Shown here: piece after piece, positions 7,920-17,928 of the stretch
Layout: the number at the start of each line of letters is the position of its first letter
Position numbering within the stretch: position 1 is the stretch's first letter
Assembly (NCBI RefSeq): GCF_019634815.1
Contig: NZ_JAHCAP010000026.1
Span: forward strand, 1-44,132
Direction of reading: 5' to 3'
Source: Dokdonella sp.
GTDB taxonomy: Bacteria; Pseudomonadota; Gammaproteobacteria; Xanthomonadales; Rhodanobacteraceae
DNA length: 44,132 nt
Program-made: the position numbers and the translations under genes
The notes under the pieces: model-generated
Told to the model about the DNA's origin: nothing
Databases searched by the model: none
What the model saw: only the letters and a program-made list of their open reading frames with translations

Positions 7920-10337
7920 TCACTCGTTGCGCAGCGCCACGACCGGGTCGGTGGCGGCGGCGCGACGTGCCGGCCACGCGCAGGCTGCCAGACCGACCGA
8001 TGCCAGAGTCAGCGCAACAGCCGACAAGGTCGGCAGATCGAAGGCACCCACGCCGTACAGGCGTGCCGACAGTGTCCGCGCGAAAACCCATGCCAGCGGT
8101 ACGCCCAGCGCGAGGCCGAGGCCGATCAGCACGAACCCCTGGCGCAGCACCAGACGCAGCACGTTGCCGGCACTTGCGCCCAAGGCCATGCGCACGCCGA
8201 ACTCGGGCACGCGTTGGCGTACGGCGTAGGCCAACACGGCAAACAGGCCCACCGCCGCCAGCAGCAGGGAGGTGAGTCCGAGCAGGCCGAGCAGGCTGTT
8301 CAGCCGCGTGCGGTCGGCGATGCTGTCATCGATGCGCTGCTCCAGGCTCACGATCGGTCCGATCGCATCCTTCGGCGCCACCTGTGCACCAAGGGTCTTG
8401 ATCGGAGCGATCAGATTGGCTGGATCGACTGCGGTGCGAACCACCAGCGCCGCCCACGGCGGCGCCTCGTTCGGTTGGTAGATGGACACTCGCTCGGCGG
8501 TTTCGTCCAGCGCGCGCTGCTTGAGCGTCGGTACCACGCCGATGATGGTCACTTCGCGGTCGGCCACGCCCGGACCCACGCCAATCTTGAAGTGCTGGCC
8601 CAGCGGATCGCTTGCGCCAAAATGGCGTTGCACGAACAGCGTGTCGACGATTGCCAGCGGTGCATCGGCGCGTGCCTCGGCAGGCGTGAACGCGCGCCCG
8701 CGCAGGATCGGCATGCCGAGCGCAGCGAAGTAGCCGGCATCGACCTGCTGGTTGTAGGCAATCGGTTGCTCCTTGCTGTCTTCAAGCCCGGACGGCGTGT
8801 AGGTGGTGGTGGCAATGCTGGTGCCGAAGGGCACCATGCTGCCCAGCCCCGCGGCGACGACACCGGGTTGGGCGCGCGTGCGATCGACCAGGTCGGTGAG
8901 CCGCGCCTTGCGTTCTTCGGGCGTGGCGTCGGCCGATACGAGATCCGAAAGGCTGGCGTAAAGCAGATGGTCGCGCTGGAAGCCGACATCCTCGGCCAGC
9001 AGGTTCTGCGAGCTGCGCAGCAGCACGCCGATACCGAACAGCAGGGCGACGGTCAGCGCGACCTGGGCCACCACCAGGGTTCTGCGCGCCGCTTGCGCCG
9101 CGCCACCGGTCGTCTGGCGCGTGCCGCCCTGACGGATCATCGCGTGCAGGTTGCCGCGCTGGACGGACAGGCCGACCAGAGTCAGAACCCCGCACAGCAT
9201 CAGCGCCAGCGCAGCCAGCAGCAGCAGGATGGGCGGATCGATGCCGATGACCTGCGGAGCGCCGGCAGGCAGCAGGTCGAAATGACGCAGCAGGGCCAGA
9301 CCGGCGGGCAGCAGCGCGGCACCGACGGCCACGCCTGCCGTGCAGACGAGAGCGGCCTCGGCGCCGACAGCTTGAGCGCGCTGCGAGGTGGTGGCGCCAA
9401 GCGCTCCGGCGAGGGCCATTTGCTGGCGCTGCTCCAACGCACGGGCGAGAAACAGGTTCACCACATTGGCGGCCGTGACCAGCCACACCATCGCCACTGC
9501 CAACAGCATCAGCAGCAGGGCCTGGCGGCGCCCTCCCAGCCACAGCGAGCGCAGCGGATTCACCTGCAGGCGAAAACTGTTGCCGAAAGCGCTGTCCAGC
9601 TCCGGGATCGATCGGGCGATGTTGCCCAATTCGTCTCCGGCGTTGGCGAGGCTTGCGCCGCCACGCAGGCGCGCAACCGCCAGCGTGCCCTCGAAGCTGC
9701 CGGCGCGCGAGCGTTCGTGGTCGGCGGCACTGAAGGCGAGCGGCAGCCATATCCGGGTCTGCGCGTCCGGGAACACGAAGCCACGCGGCAGCACGCCGAC
9801 CACGCGGTAATCCTGGTCTTGCAGGCGCAACATGCGACCGATTGCGTCGCTGGCGCCGCCGAAGCGCTGCTGCCATTCCTGCCAGGACAGCACCGCGCTG
9901 CGCGCTGCGCCCGATGCCACGTCCTCGGCGCGCAACAGGCGACCGAGCGCCGGACGTGCACCAAGCAGCTCGAGGACTTGCGGTTCGACCCGCGCCGCCA
10001 GCAAGGTGCCGCTGCGGCGACCGGCTTCGTCGCGCAGCACCATCTGCTCACCGCGATAGGCGGCAATGGCATCGATGCTCTGCGCGCTGCGTGCCAACTC
10101 GTCTCGCAGCGGCGTGGACAGTCCAACATCGAAGGGAATGCCGAGGATGCGCGACTCCACCGTCACCAGACGATCGGCGTCCGGAAAAGGCAGGGGTTTG
10201 TAGAGCAGACCGTTGACCACGCTGCTGACACAGGCGAGTGCGCCGAAGGCCAGGCCGAGCAGCAGCACACTGGCAAGACTGAAGGCGGGTGCGCGGCGCA
10301 GACGACGCATGGCACGGTGAAACTGAAATGCGGTCAT
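7920..10337 (-). CDS. Double-FtsX MacB-like ABC permease 6
   Basis: About 805 residues from the ATG at 10337, which places the N-terminal helix as in the sister proteins; an ATG at 10355 is an alternative. Order: short basic cytoplasmic N-terminus, TM1, MacB-type periplasmic domain, three-helix FtsX domain, TM5, a second periplasmic domain, a second FtsX domain and a C-terminus ending DPVVALRNE. The first cytoplasmic coupling segment (QQMALAGALGA) has lost the usual Glu-[IL]-A-[VL]-R pattern found in permeases 1, 3 and 5. The second (PEFGVRMALGA) is typical. It is followed 24 bp later by the equally divergent ATPase 2. MacB-like permeases move substrates from periplasm or membrane outward by mechanotransmission; the substrate here is unknown. 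Confidence 0.92.
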   Translation of the reverse strand: MTAFQFHRAMRRLRRAPAFSLASVLLLGLAFGALACVSSVVNGLLYKPLPFPDADRLVTVESRILGIPFDVGLSTPLRDELARSAQSIDAIAAYRGEQMVLRDEAGRRSGTLLAARVEPQVLELLGARPALGRLLRAEDVASGAARSAVLSWQEWQQRFGGASDAIGRMLRLQDQDYRVVGVLPRGFVFPDAQTRIWLPLAFSAADHERSRAGSFEGTLAVARLRGGASLANAGDELGNIARSIPELDSAFGNSFRLQVNPLRSLWLGGRRQALLLMLLAVAMVWLVTAANVVNLFLARALEQRQQMALAGALGATTSQRAQAVGAEAALVCTAGVAVGAALLPAGLALLRHFDLLPAGAPQVIGIDPPILLLLAALALMLCGVLTLVGLSVQRGNLHAMIRQGGTRQTTGGAAQAARRTLVVAQVALTVALLFGIGVLLRSSQNLLAEDVGFQRDHLLYASLSDLVSADATPEERKARLTDLVDRTRAQPGVVAAGLGSMVPFGTSIATTTYTPSGLEDSKEQPIAYNQQVDAGYFAALGMPILRGRAFTPAEARADAPLAIVDTLFVQRHFGASDPLGQHFKIGVGPGVADREVTIIGVVPTLKQRALDETAERVSIYQPNEAPPWAALVVRTAVDPANLIAPIKTLGAQVAPKDAIGPIVSLEQRIDDSIADRTRLNSLLGLLGLTSLLLAAVGLFAVLAYAVRQRVPEFGVRMALGASAGNVLRLVLRQGFVLIGLGLALGVPLAWVFARTLSARLYGVGAFDLPTLSAVALTLASVGLAACAWPARRAAATDPVVALRNE

Positions 10338-10385
10338 GGCGTATCCAGATGGCATGGATGGTGGGGGCAGACAAGCGGTGGCGCG

Positions 10386-10556
10386 CTAGTCCTCGCGCCG
10401 CGTGATCATCGGATCGATGCGCAGCGCGCCGCGCGGGCAGCCAAGCGGCGAGCGCAATGGCCAGGCCGAGCTGGCGAGGATGGCGACATGCACTCGCGGC
10501 TCGCGGGCGATGCCGGGGGTGGGCGAACGCGGGGCAAGGCGCAGGGCGTGCGGCAT
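10386..10556 (-). pseudogene. Relic of a seventh permease gene (internal deletion plus frameshift)
   Basis: A 171-bp remnant between permeases 5 and 6. It starts with an ATG (10556) preceded by GAGGA that overlaps the TGA of permease 5, the same stop/ribosome-site arrangement as at the permease 4/5 junction. It begins MPHALRLAPRS, reminiscent of the permease N-termini (ALRSLR), and ends RIDPMITRRED, a standard FtsX-permease C-terminus. Just before that, a different frame reads GLAIALAAWLPARRAA, the last membrane helix and the PARRAA motif of these proteins, so a 2-base deletion separates the two. The remaining roughly 750 codons are gone. The C-terminal match is strong; the N-terminal match is suggestive. 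Confidence 0.65.
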
Positions 10557-10564
10557 GGGTTTCC

Positions 10565-12997
10565 TCAGTCGTGGCGCAGGGCAGTGGCAGGTTCGATGCG
10601 TACGACGCGGCGCGCCGGCAGGTAGCAGGCCGGCAGCGCCACCAGGGCGAGCAGCAGCCCGGCCAGGACAAAGGCGAGGGCATCGCTGGCGCGCGAGCCG
10701 AACAGCAGGCCGGAGATCAGCAGGGCCAGACCAAGCCCGAGCAGGCTGCCAGCGGCCAGACCGGTACCGATCAGGCGCAAGCCACGCTTCATCACTTCGC
10801 GCAGCACGCGCGCCGGGGCGGCGCCGAGGGACAGGCGGATGCCGATTTCATGGGTGCGACTGGCTACATGAAAGGCGATCAGGCCATACAGGCCGGTACC
10901 CGCGAGCAGCAGTCCGAGCACCCCCAGCGAGGCGGAAACGAGTCCGGCGATGCGTTGCGGCAGCAACGACAACGCCAGCGTGTCACTCAGTGGATGCAGT
11001 TGGGCGACGGGCAGGCTGGGGTCGAGCTCATGCACCACGCGCTGCAACGCTTGCGCCAGCGGTGCAGACGGCTGCGTGCTGCGCACGAGCAGGCTGGTGC
11101 TGGTGAAGGGCGTCTGCGCCAGCGGCAGGAACAGGAATGGCTTGATCTCCTCGCCCAGTGAACTGTACTTGCCATCGGCCACGATGCCGACCACGGTCAG
11201 CTCGCGCGCCTGCGCACCTTCGCCATAACGGAAACTCTGGCCAAGCGCATCGCCCTGCGCGGCGATACGCCGTGCCAGGCTGGCATTGACCACCGCAGCC
11301 GCGGCGCCGCCGGCGCGGTCGCGCGAATCGAAGCCGCGCCCCTGAACAGCCATGCCGAGGGTCGCGAAGTAGTCGTCGCTTACCACGTTGCTGTCGGGGC
11401 ACAGCTCGTCCTCGGCCAAGCCGGCTGCATGCACGCAACCGAGCGTCATGCGGCTGAGGCTGAACGGCAGGATTGCCGCAAGGGCCGCATGTTCAACCCC
11501 GGTGCTCGCACGCACACCGTCGAGCAGTGCTTGCTGGATGCGCGCGCGATGGCTTTCGTCGTAGCCGCTTGGTTCAAGGTCGAAATCCATGCTTGCGACA
11601 TGCTGGGCGTTGAATCCGATGTCGATTGCCGCTGCGCGCTGCAGTGCGCGCAAGAACAGCCCCGAGCCGATCAACAGCACCAGAGTCAGCGTGATCTGCA
11701 CCACGACAAGCGTTTCGCGCAGACGCGTGCCGCGCCCCGCGGCACCGCGTGCGACCAGCACGCCGCCGCTGGCCGGTGCGCGGCGTGACGCGCGCAGCGT
11801 GGGCAGGGCGCCGAACAGCAGCGCAGTCGCAGCCGTCAGCAGGGCTGCAAAACCGAGCACTGCGCCATCGACCGGGATATGCGGGCTGAGCGGAATCGGC
11901 GTTGGCAGATCCATGTGCAGGATCAGTGCGCGCCACCAGATCGCCAGCACCAGTCCGAGGATGCCGGCGGCGACCGCCAACCACAGGTTTTCGGCGAACA
12001 GTTGGAAGAACACACGCGAGCGCCGCGCGCCCAGCGCGAAGCGCACGGCGATCTCTTGCCGGCGCGTTTCTCCGCGCGCGATCAGCAGGCCGGCCACGTT
12101 CACGCAAGCCAGCAGCAGGATCATGCCGACCAGCCCGAACAACAGTCCCGAGAATGCACCGAGCGGGCCGCGCAATTGGCTCGGCACGCCGCGCAAGGGC
12201 GCGATGCCGACGCCGGCCGGCGTCGCATCGGTGGCGTAGGCGGCGTCAAGGCGGTGCCGAATGGTGCTCAGCTCGGCTTGCGCCGTCTCGAAATCGACGC
12301 CCGTTGCCAGTCGGCCGCCCGCCATCAGCCATTGCGACTTGCGCTGGGTGAGCAGCTCGCTGCCGCCTTCGCGCAGCAGGCCAATATCCTGCAAGGGCAG
12401 ATAGAACTCGGGTGCGAGCACGGCGATGTGGCTGCGAAATCCGGGCGCCGTGACGCCGACCAAGGTAAAGGCATGTCCGTTGATGGAGACAGGTTTGCCC
12501 AGAGCGCCGGGATCGGCGTTGAAATGCTCGCGCCAGGCCGCGTAGCTCGCCACGACGGCAGGCGCCGCCGCTGCGCTGTCGTCGGTTGGCATCAGCAGCC
12601 GACCGAGCGCCGGCGTGACGTGCAGGGTCGAGAAGTAGCTGCCGCTTACGACCAGGCCCAGCGCGCGCCTTGGTTCGCCGCCCTTGGCGACGTTGAGGGC
12701 CTGCAGCGAGAACGCATAGAGGCCGTCGAAGGATTTCGCTACGGCGTAGTCGAGGAAATCCGGGTAGGAAATCGATTCCAGGCCCGGCCCGCCCTGGGTG
12801 CGCCCGACTTCGACCACGCGGTCGGCTTCGCCCACGCCGCTGACCGGTGCCAGCAGCAGCGCATTGACGATACCGAACAGCAGCGTGTGCGCGCCGATGG
12901 CAAGGCCCAGCGTGAGAACGGTGATGCCGGCAAAACCGGGTCGCGCCAGCAGGGTGCGCAGGCCGTAGCCGAGATCCTTGAACAGATGGGCAAGCAT
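10565..12997 (-). CDS. Double-FtsX MacB-like ABC permease 5
   Basis: 810 residues; the ATG has GAGGA upstream, formed by the stop codon of permease 4. TM1 (about 20-45) is followed by a large periplasmic domain, an FtsX domain with coupling segment RRQEIAVRFALGA, TM5 (near LRETLVVVQITLTLVLLIGSG), a second periplasmic domain and a second FtsX domain with HEIGIRLSLGA. The C-terminus is EPATALRHD. Both coupling segments keep the Glu and Arg expected to touch an ATPase. The duplicated architecture resembles the orphan permeases described from Acidobacteria (ADOP family), but here ATPase genes are in the same operon. Substrate unknown. Confidence 0.93.
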   Translation of the reverse strand: MLAHLFKDLGYGLRTLLARPGFAGITVLTLGLAIGAHTLLFGIVNALLLAPVSGVGEADRVVEVGRTQGGPGLESISYPDFLDYAVAKSFDGLYAFSLQALNVAKGGEPRRALGLVVSGSYFSTLHVTPALGRLLMPTDDSAAAAPAVVASYAAWREHFNADPGALGKPVSINGHAFTLVGVTAPGFRSHIAVLAPEFYLPLQDIGLLREGGSELLTQRKSQWLMAGGRLATGVDFETAQAELSTIRHRLDAAYATDATPAGVGIAPLRGVPSQLRGPLGAFSGLLFGLVGMILLLACVNVAGLLIARGETRRQEIAVRFALGARRSRVFFQLFAENLWLAVAAGILGLVLAIWWRALILHMDLPTPIPLSPHIPVDGAVLGFAALLTAATALLFGALPTLRASRRAPASGGVLVARGAAGRGTRLRETLVVVQITLTLVLLIGSGLFLRALQRAAAIDIGFNAQHVASMDFDLEPSGYDESHRARIQQALLDGVRASTGVEHAALAAILPFSLSRMTLGCVHAAGLAEDELCPDSNVVSDDYFATLGMAVQGRGFDSRDRAGGAAAAVVNASLARRIAAQGDALGQSFRYGEGAQARELTVVGIVADGKYSSLGEEIKPFLFLPLAQTPFTSTSLLVRSTQPSAPLAQALQRVVHELDPSLPVAQLHPLSDTLALSLLPQRIAGLVSASLGVLGLLLAGTGLYGLIAFHVASRTHEIGIRLSLGAAPARVLREVMKRGLRLIGTGLAAGSLLGLGLALLISGLLFGSRASDALAFVLAGLLLALVALPACYLPARRVVRIEPATALRHD

Positions 12998-13007
12998 TGG
13001 GATGTCC

Positions 13008-15422
13008 TCAGTCGTCGCGCAAGGCGGTCATGGGTGCGGTGCGCGCAGCGCGCAGCGCCGGCACGGCCGTGGCGGCCAGACCGGCGCTGAGCAGCACGAG
13101 CAGGGTCGCGGTCAGCGTCAGCGGATCAAAGGCGTGGACGCCGAAGAGAAAGCTTTCCAACAGCTGCCCGCCGGCCAGGACGGCCGCCAGGCCGATCGCC
13201 AGACCCAGGCCCACATCGCGCAGTCCGCCGCCGATCACGCCGACGAGCAGGCGCGCCGGCGCCGCGCCAAGCGCCGCGCGCACGCCGAATTCGCGCCGGC
13301 GCGAGGCGACCGCGACGGCGGTGACGGAATACAGGCCGACAGTCGCCAGCAGGATGGCCAGGATGGCGAAAGTGCCGACCAGCAGAGCGTTCATGCGCTG
13401 CGGGGCGGTGGCGTCGGCCACGTCGCGCTCGAACATGCGCAGGCCGGCCATGCCCTGGCGCGCATCCACCTGGCGCAGGAGCTCGCGCAGGCGCGGGAAC
13501 CACGGCGCGACCGGGCCGGACACCTTGACCATGGCGTTGAGCGGCGTGAGCTTGCGCACGATGCCCATGATCGAATCGGGGACTTGCCCGAGCGGCACGT
13601 AGAACGTGGGCAATGCGGCCTGTTGCGGGCCGAACTGGTGCACGTCGCCGACCACGCCGACGATGCGCATGGGCGGCAACGGCGTGTCGCCGCCAGTGTC
13701 GTAGCGGATCCATTTGCCAATCGCGTCTCCGCCCAGCCATTGCGCGGCGAAGCTGGCGCTGACGACGGTGATTGGCTCGCTGCCGGGGCGGTCGTCGGCG
13801 GCGATGGCGCGACCGGCAATCAGTGGAATGCCGAGCGTGGCAAACGAGTCGGTGCTGACGGCACGAAACTGTGGCGCTTCCGGCGGCGAGCTGCCATCGG
13901 GCAGATGGATCGAGACGTTGAATTGCGAACTGATCGGCAGCGTGGTCGTCAACGCGGCGTGCTTGACTCCGGGTTGTGCGCGCAGCGTGTCGAGCAGCGA
14001 CTGGCCGAAATGGTGCATGGCGGCGGTATCCGGATACAGCGCCGGCGCGGGATTGAGGCGAAACACGATCACCTCGCGGGCGGCGAAGCCCAGATCGACC
14101 TGCGAGAGTTTCCACAGCGACAGCGCGAGCAGCGCGGAAGCGGTCAGCAGCACGCTGGCGAGGCTGGCCTGCGCCACGACCAGGCTGCGGCTGAAGCGCT
14201 GCGCACCGACGCTGCCGCCGCCGCGCGCACCAGCAGCCAGTTCCCGCGCCGCCGCGCCGCTGCGCCCGCGCCAGACGCCAAAGAGCCCGGCCAGCAGCGC
14301 CACCGTCAGCGCCGCAACGAAGGCGAACGCGATCGACGCCGAGCCGAGCAAGCGCGTGTCGGGATCGATCCAGCCGTCCGGCAGCCAGCCACGCGCCAGC
14401 ACCAGCGCCGCGCCTGCCAACAGCAGGCCGGCGAGTGCGCCCAGCACCCCGATCAGCAAGCTTTCGCCGAATGCCGGCAACGCCAGCTGCGCGCCTGATG
14501 CGCCCAGCGCCGCGCGCACCGCGCTGTCGTGGCCGCGGCCGAGCGCGCGCAGCAGCATCAGGTTGAACAGGTTGACTGCAACCAGCAGCAGCACGCAGGC
14601 CGCGCAGGCCAAAAACAGCAGCAGCACGGGCCGCGCGTCCGCTCTGAAGTTCCACGCCAGTGGCGAGGTGGCAAAGCGCGGATTCCAGTGTTCGTTGAAG
14701 CCCAGTTCATCGGCGCGCGCATGCAGGTGGGTGTCGACGGCTGCGCCGACGCTGGCAGCCGCGGCTCCGGGACCGAGCCGGGCGATGGCAAGCAGGTTGG
14801 TCGATTGGTCCTTGCTGGCGACGGGTAGCGCCAGCGGGATCAGCAAGTCGGGCGAACCGTCGAGACGCAGCGGCGCCGGGAGCACGCCGACGATGGTGCT
14901 GGCGACGCCATCGATGAGCACGCTGCGCCCGACCACGTCGGCCGCGCCGTTGAAATGCCGCAGCCAGAAGGCGTGGCCGAGGATCGCGACCGGCGCTGCA
15001 TCGGGCCGATCCTCGTCGGCGCTGAAGTTGCGACCGGGTTGCGGAGCGATGCCGAGCGTCGGCAGGAATCCCGCATCCACCGGCCACGCCGTCACCAGTT
15101 CCGGATCGCCGCTGCCGGCGACGTTGACGTCGCGCGGTGGGTACTTGGCGCCGAGTGCCGCGATGCCGTCGATGCCCGCCAGCATCTGGTACTGCTGCGG
15201 CGAAATGGTTTGCCAGGGGTGGCCGCCAGCACGGTCGATCACCACCAGCCGATCGGGCTGCGCAAACGGCGGCGGCGCGAGCAGCACGGCATCGACCAGC
15301 GCGAATACGGCGGTTGCTGCGCCGATGCCAAGCGCCAGCGTCGACGCGGCGAGCATCAGGAAGGCCGGGCGGCGCAGCGCGGCGCGGCAGCTCTGGCGGA
15401 CGGTGGCGAAATTCAGCGGCAT
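13008..15422 (-). CDS. Double-FtsX MacB-like ABC permease 4
   Basis: 804 residues from the ATG at 15422, which has GGAA 8 bases upstream and an N-terminus like the other permeases; the frame stays open further upstream into permease 3 but that extension is not plausible. TM1 lies at about 18-45. The first coupling segment is unusual, HDSAVRAALGA, with Asp where the family normally has Glu. The second is REFGVRAALGA. The periplasmic halves contain the usual MacB-type landmarks, such as the PP-FAQPDRLVVID stretch after TM1. C-terminus APMTALRDD. The gap to permease 3 is 37 bp and to permease 5 is 10 bp, so it is part of the same transcript. Confidence 0.92.
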   Translation of the reverse strand: MPLNFATVRQSCRAALRRPAFLMLAASTLALGIGAATAVFALVDAVLLAPPPFAQPDRLVVIDRAGGHPWQTISPQQYQMLAGIDGIAALGAKYPPRDVNVAGSGDPELVTAWPVDAGFLPTLGIAPQPGRNFSADEDRPDAAPVAILGHAFWLRHFNGAADVVGRSVLIDGVASTIVGVLPAPLRLDGSPDLLIPLALPVASKDQSTNLLAIARLGPGAAAASVGAAVDTHLHARADELGFNEHWNPRFATSPLAWNFRADARPVLLLFLACAACVLLLVAVNLFNLMLLRALGRGHDSAVRAALGASGAQLALPAFGESLLIGVLGALAGLLLAGAALVLARGWLPDGWIDPDTRLLGSASIAFAFVAALTVALLAGLFGVWRGRSGAAARELAAGARGGGSVGAQRFSRSLVVAQASLASVLLTASALLALSLWKLSQVDLGFAAREVIVFRLNPAPALYPDTAAMHHFGQSLLDTLRAQPGVKHAALTTTLPISSQFNVSIHLPDGSSPPEAPQFRAVSTDSFATLGIPLIAGRAIAADDRPGSEPITVVSASFAAQWLGGDAIGKWIRYDTGGDTPLPPMRIVGVVGDVHQFGPQQAALPTFYVPLGQVPDSIMGIVRKLTPLNAMVKVSGPVAPWFPRLRELLRQVDARQGMAGLRMFERDVADATAPQRMNALLVGTFAILAILLATVGLYSVTAVAVASRRREFGVRAALGAAPARLLVGVIGGGLRDVGLGLAIGLAAVLAGGQLLESFLFGVHAFDPLTLTATLLVLLSAGLAATAVPALRAARTAPMTALRDD

Positions 15423-15459
15423 GGCAAAGTTTCCGTGGGCAGATGGGGCAGCGAAGGGC

Positions 15460-17850
15460 TCAGCCGAGTGCGGCGCTGGGCGCGATGCGCGCGGCGCGCC
15501 GGGCCGGCAGCGCGCAGGCGGCGAGCAGGCATGCCAGCAGCAGGGTGGCAACGGCGAACAGGGTCCATGGATCGTGTGCCGGTATGCCGTAAAGCAGCCG
15601 GCCGAGCGTGCGCAGGCCGACCAAGGCGACAGTCAGACCCAAACCGATGCCCAACAGACCAATGCGCAAGCCACTGCCGAGCACGCTGCGGGCAATGCGT
15701 CCTGCGGACGCGCCGAGGGCCTGGCGCAGGGCCAGCTCATGGTCGCGCTGGCCGATGGCGAAACTCATCAGTCCGTACAGGCCGCCCAGGGCGAGGACCA
15801 AGGCGACGGCCGCGAACACGCTCAGCAGTAGCAAGCTGAAGCTGCGGTCAGCCAATGCGGTCGCGCGCGTGGCTGCCAGCGGGGCGATGGCGTGCGGAAT
15901 GTCACTGGCGTTGCGGTCGAGCATCTCGCGCAGGACCGGCACAAGGCGTTCGGATGGCAGCGCCGAGCGCAACACGAGGTTGAAATTCGCCGCTGCCAGC
16001 GGTCGCTGGGCGAGATTCACGTAAACCGCACCTGCAGGCGCTCGATCCAGGCGCTGCTCATGCACGTCGCCGACCACGCCGACGATGGTCAGCACGTGCT
16101 CATCGCCGTCCATGTTGCCGTACTGGATGCGCTTGCCGACGGGATCTGCATTGCCCCAGGTCGCGCGTGCGGCGGCGGCGCTGATCAACGCCACTTGCGC
16201 GGTATCGGCGCGATCGCCGGCATCGAAACCGCGTCCGGCGAGCAGCGGAATGCCGATGGCCTTCAAGTAGCCATCGCTGGCAACGCGGAATTCGGCGTAG
16301 CCGATGGGTTTGGGCGCCTTGGCAAGGTCGGTCACGCTGCCGTCCCAGAAAGCACCGTTGGCGCCGCCATCCAGCGGCAGCGCGTTGACGCCGCCCACGG
16401 CCTGCACGCCGGGAATCGCGCGCAGTGCGTCGATGATCGCGGCGTAGCGGCGTGCCGTTTCCGCAGCCACGGCTGGATCGCGCGAAAACGGGCGCGCGAG
16501 CTGCACGGTGGTCGCCTGCGCGGCATCGAATCCCGGATCGACCGCAAGCAGGCCGAGAAAGCTGCGCCCGAGCAGGCCCGCGCCGACCAGCAGCACGGTG
16601 GTGAGCGCGGTCTGGCCGACCAGCAGCGCGGCGCGCAGGCGCAGGTGTCCACGGCTTGCCGATTGACCGCGGCCGCCTTCGCGCAAGGCTGCGGCGGGCG
16701 CGCGCCGACGCTGCACGACGAGCACGGTCAGGCTGAGCGCCGCAGCGATGATCAGACTGGCCAGGCACGCCGCGGCCAGGGTACCCGCGTCGATGCCGAT
16801 CTCCGTGGCGCGCGGCAGCGCCGATTCGCCGCGTTGCACCAGCAAGGCAATCGCGGCCCAGGCCAGACCCAGCCCCAGCACGCAGGCAACCAGGGTGATC
16901 AGCGCCGCTTCGGCAAGGACCTGACGCGCCAGGCGGCGCGAACTCGCGCCCAGCGCCGCGCGCACGGCCAGTTCGCGGCTGCGTGCGGCATGCTGGGCGA
17001 GCAGCAGATTGGCCGCATTGCTCACCGCGATCAGCAGCAGGAACAGGGTGCCGGCAGCGAGCAGCAGCAGGGCATCGCGCACCGGCGCGGCCAGCGCCTG
17101 GGCCAGCGGCGTGAGGTCGAAGCCGGTGAGGTCGAGATCGTCGCCGTGTTCGCGGATCAGGCGCGTGGCCAACGTGGTCGCGGCGAGTTGCGCCGAACGC
17201 AGCGTTTGTCCATCGGCCAGGCGGGCGATGCCGGTCCAGTTGTGCGCCGTGCGCGACTGGCCGGGATCATCGGGATTGGGCAGCCATACCGCGGTGCCCG
17301 CCGGGTAGTCGAAGCCGCGCGGCATGACGCCGATGACGGTCATGGGGCTGCCGTCCACCTCGATCGTCTGGCCGATGACGTCGTTGCGGCCGTTGAGCAT
17401 GCCCTGCCAGAAGGCGTGCGAGATCACCGCCACCGGTTGGTGCTCATCGGCGTCGTAGCTGCGACCGCGTTCGGGCGGCGTGGCCAGCACGCCGAAGAAG
17501 GCGCCGCCGGTCCAGGTGGTGAGCACGCGGCGCACGCGGCTGCCCTGGCTCACCGGCCCTTCGCCGCCGCCATGGAAGGCACTGGCGGAGAACACGCCGG
17601 TCGCGGCGAGATCGCGGTAATTGGGCTCGGCCAGGTTCATCAGGTGGCCGTCGGCAGCGCGCTCCTGCAGCTGCACGATGCGCTCCGAATCCGGGTAGGC
17701 AAGGTCGCGCAGCAGCAGGGTTGTCACCACCGCGTGAATCGCCAGCGCCGCGCCCAGGCCCAAGGCCAGCGTGACGACGGCAAAGGCGCTCGTGCCGGCG
17801 TGGGCGCGCAGGCTGCGCAGGGCGAAGCGGAGATCTTTCAGGGCGTTCAT
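15460..17850 (-). CDS. Double-FtsX MacB-like ABC permease 3
   Basis: 796 residues beginning MNALKDLRFALRSLR. Architecture as for its neighbours: TM1, MacB-like domain, FtsX domain (coupling segment RELAVRAALGA), TM5, second MacB-like domain, second FtsX domain (HELALRQALGA). The C-terminus ends early, at APSAALG, about four residues short of the ALRDE-type ends of its sisters. It is separated from permease 2 by 78 bp, the longest gap between intact permeases in the block, and has no clear ribosome site. A secondary start or weak internal promoter there cannot be excluded. Confidence 0.92.
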   Translation of the reverse strand: MNALKDLRFALRSLRAHAGTSAFAVVTLALGLGAALAIHAVVTTLLLRDLAYPDSERIVQLQERAADGHLMNLAEPNYRDLAATGVFSASAFHGGGEGPVSQGSRVRRVLTTWTGGAFFGVLATPPERGRSYDADEHQPVAVISHAFWQGMLNGRNDVIGQTIEVDGSPMTVIGVMPRGFDYPAGTAVWLPNPDDPGQSRTAHNWTGIARLADGQTLRSAQLAATTLATRLIREHGDDLDLTGFDLTPLAQALAAPVRDALLLLAAGTLFLLLIAVSNAANLLLAQHAARSRELAVRAALGASSRRLARQVLAEAALITLVACVLGLGLAWAAIALLVQRGESALPRATEIGIDAGTLAAACLASLIIAAALSLTVLVVQRRRAPAAALREGGRGQSASRGHLRLRAALLVGQTALTTVLLVGAGLLGRSFLGLLAVDPGFDAAQATTVQLARPFSRDPAVAAETARRYAAIIDALRAIPGVQAVGGVNALPLDGGANGAFWDGSVTDLAKAPKPIGYAEFRVASDGYLKAIGIPLLAGRGFDAGDRADTAQVALISAAAARATWGNADPVGKRIQYGNMDGDEHVLTIVGVVGDVHEQRLDRAPAGAVYVNLAQRPLAAANFNLVLRSALPSERLVPVLREMLDRNASDIPHAIAPLAATRATALADRSFSLLLLSVFAAVALVLALGGLYGLMSFAIGQRDHELALRQALGASAGRIARSVLGSGLRIGLLGIGLGLTVALVGLRTLGRLLYGIPAHDPWTLFAVATLLLACLLAACALPARRAARIAPSAALG

Positions 17851-17928
17851 GGGGGCGCGTCCATCGTGCGGGCGCAGGCGCTCAATCTGCGGGCGGCCTG
17901 GGCCTGGTCTTGTGGTTTGGGGGGACAG

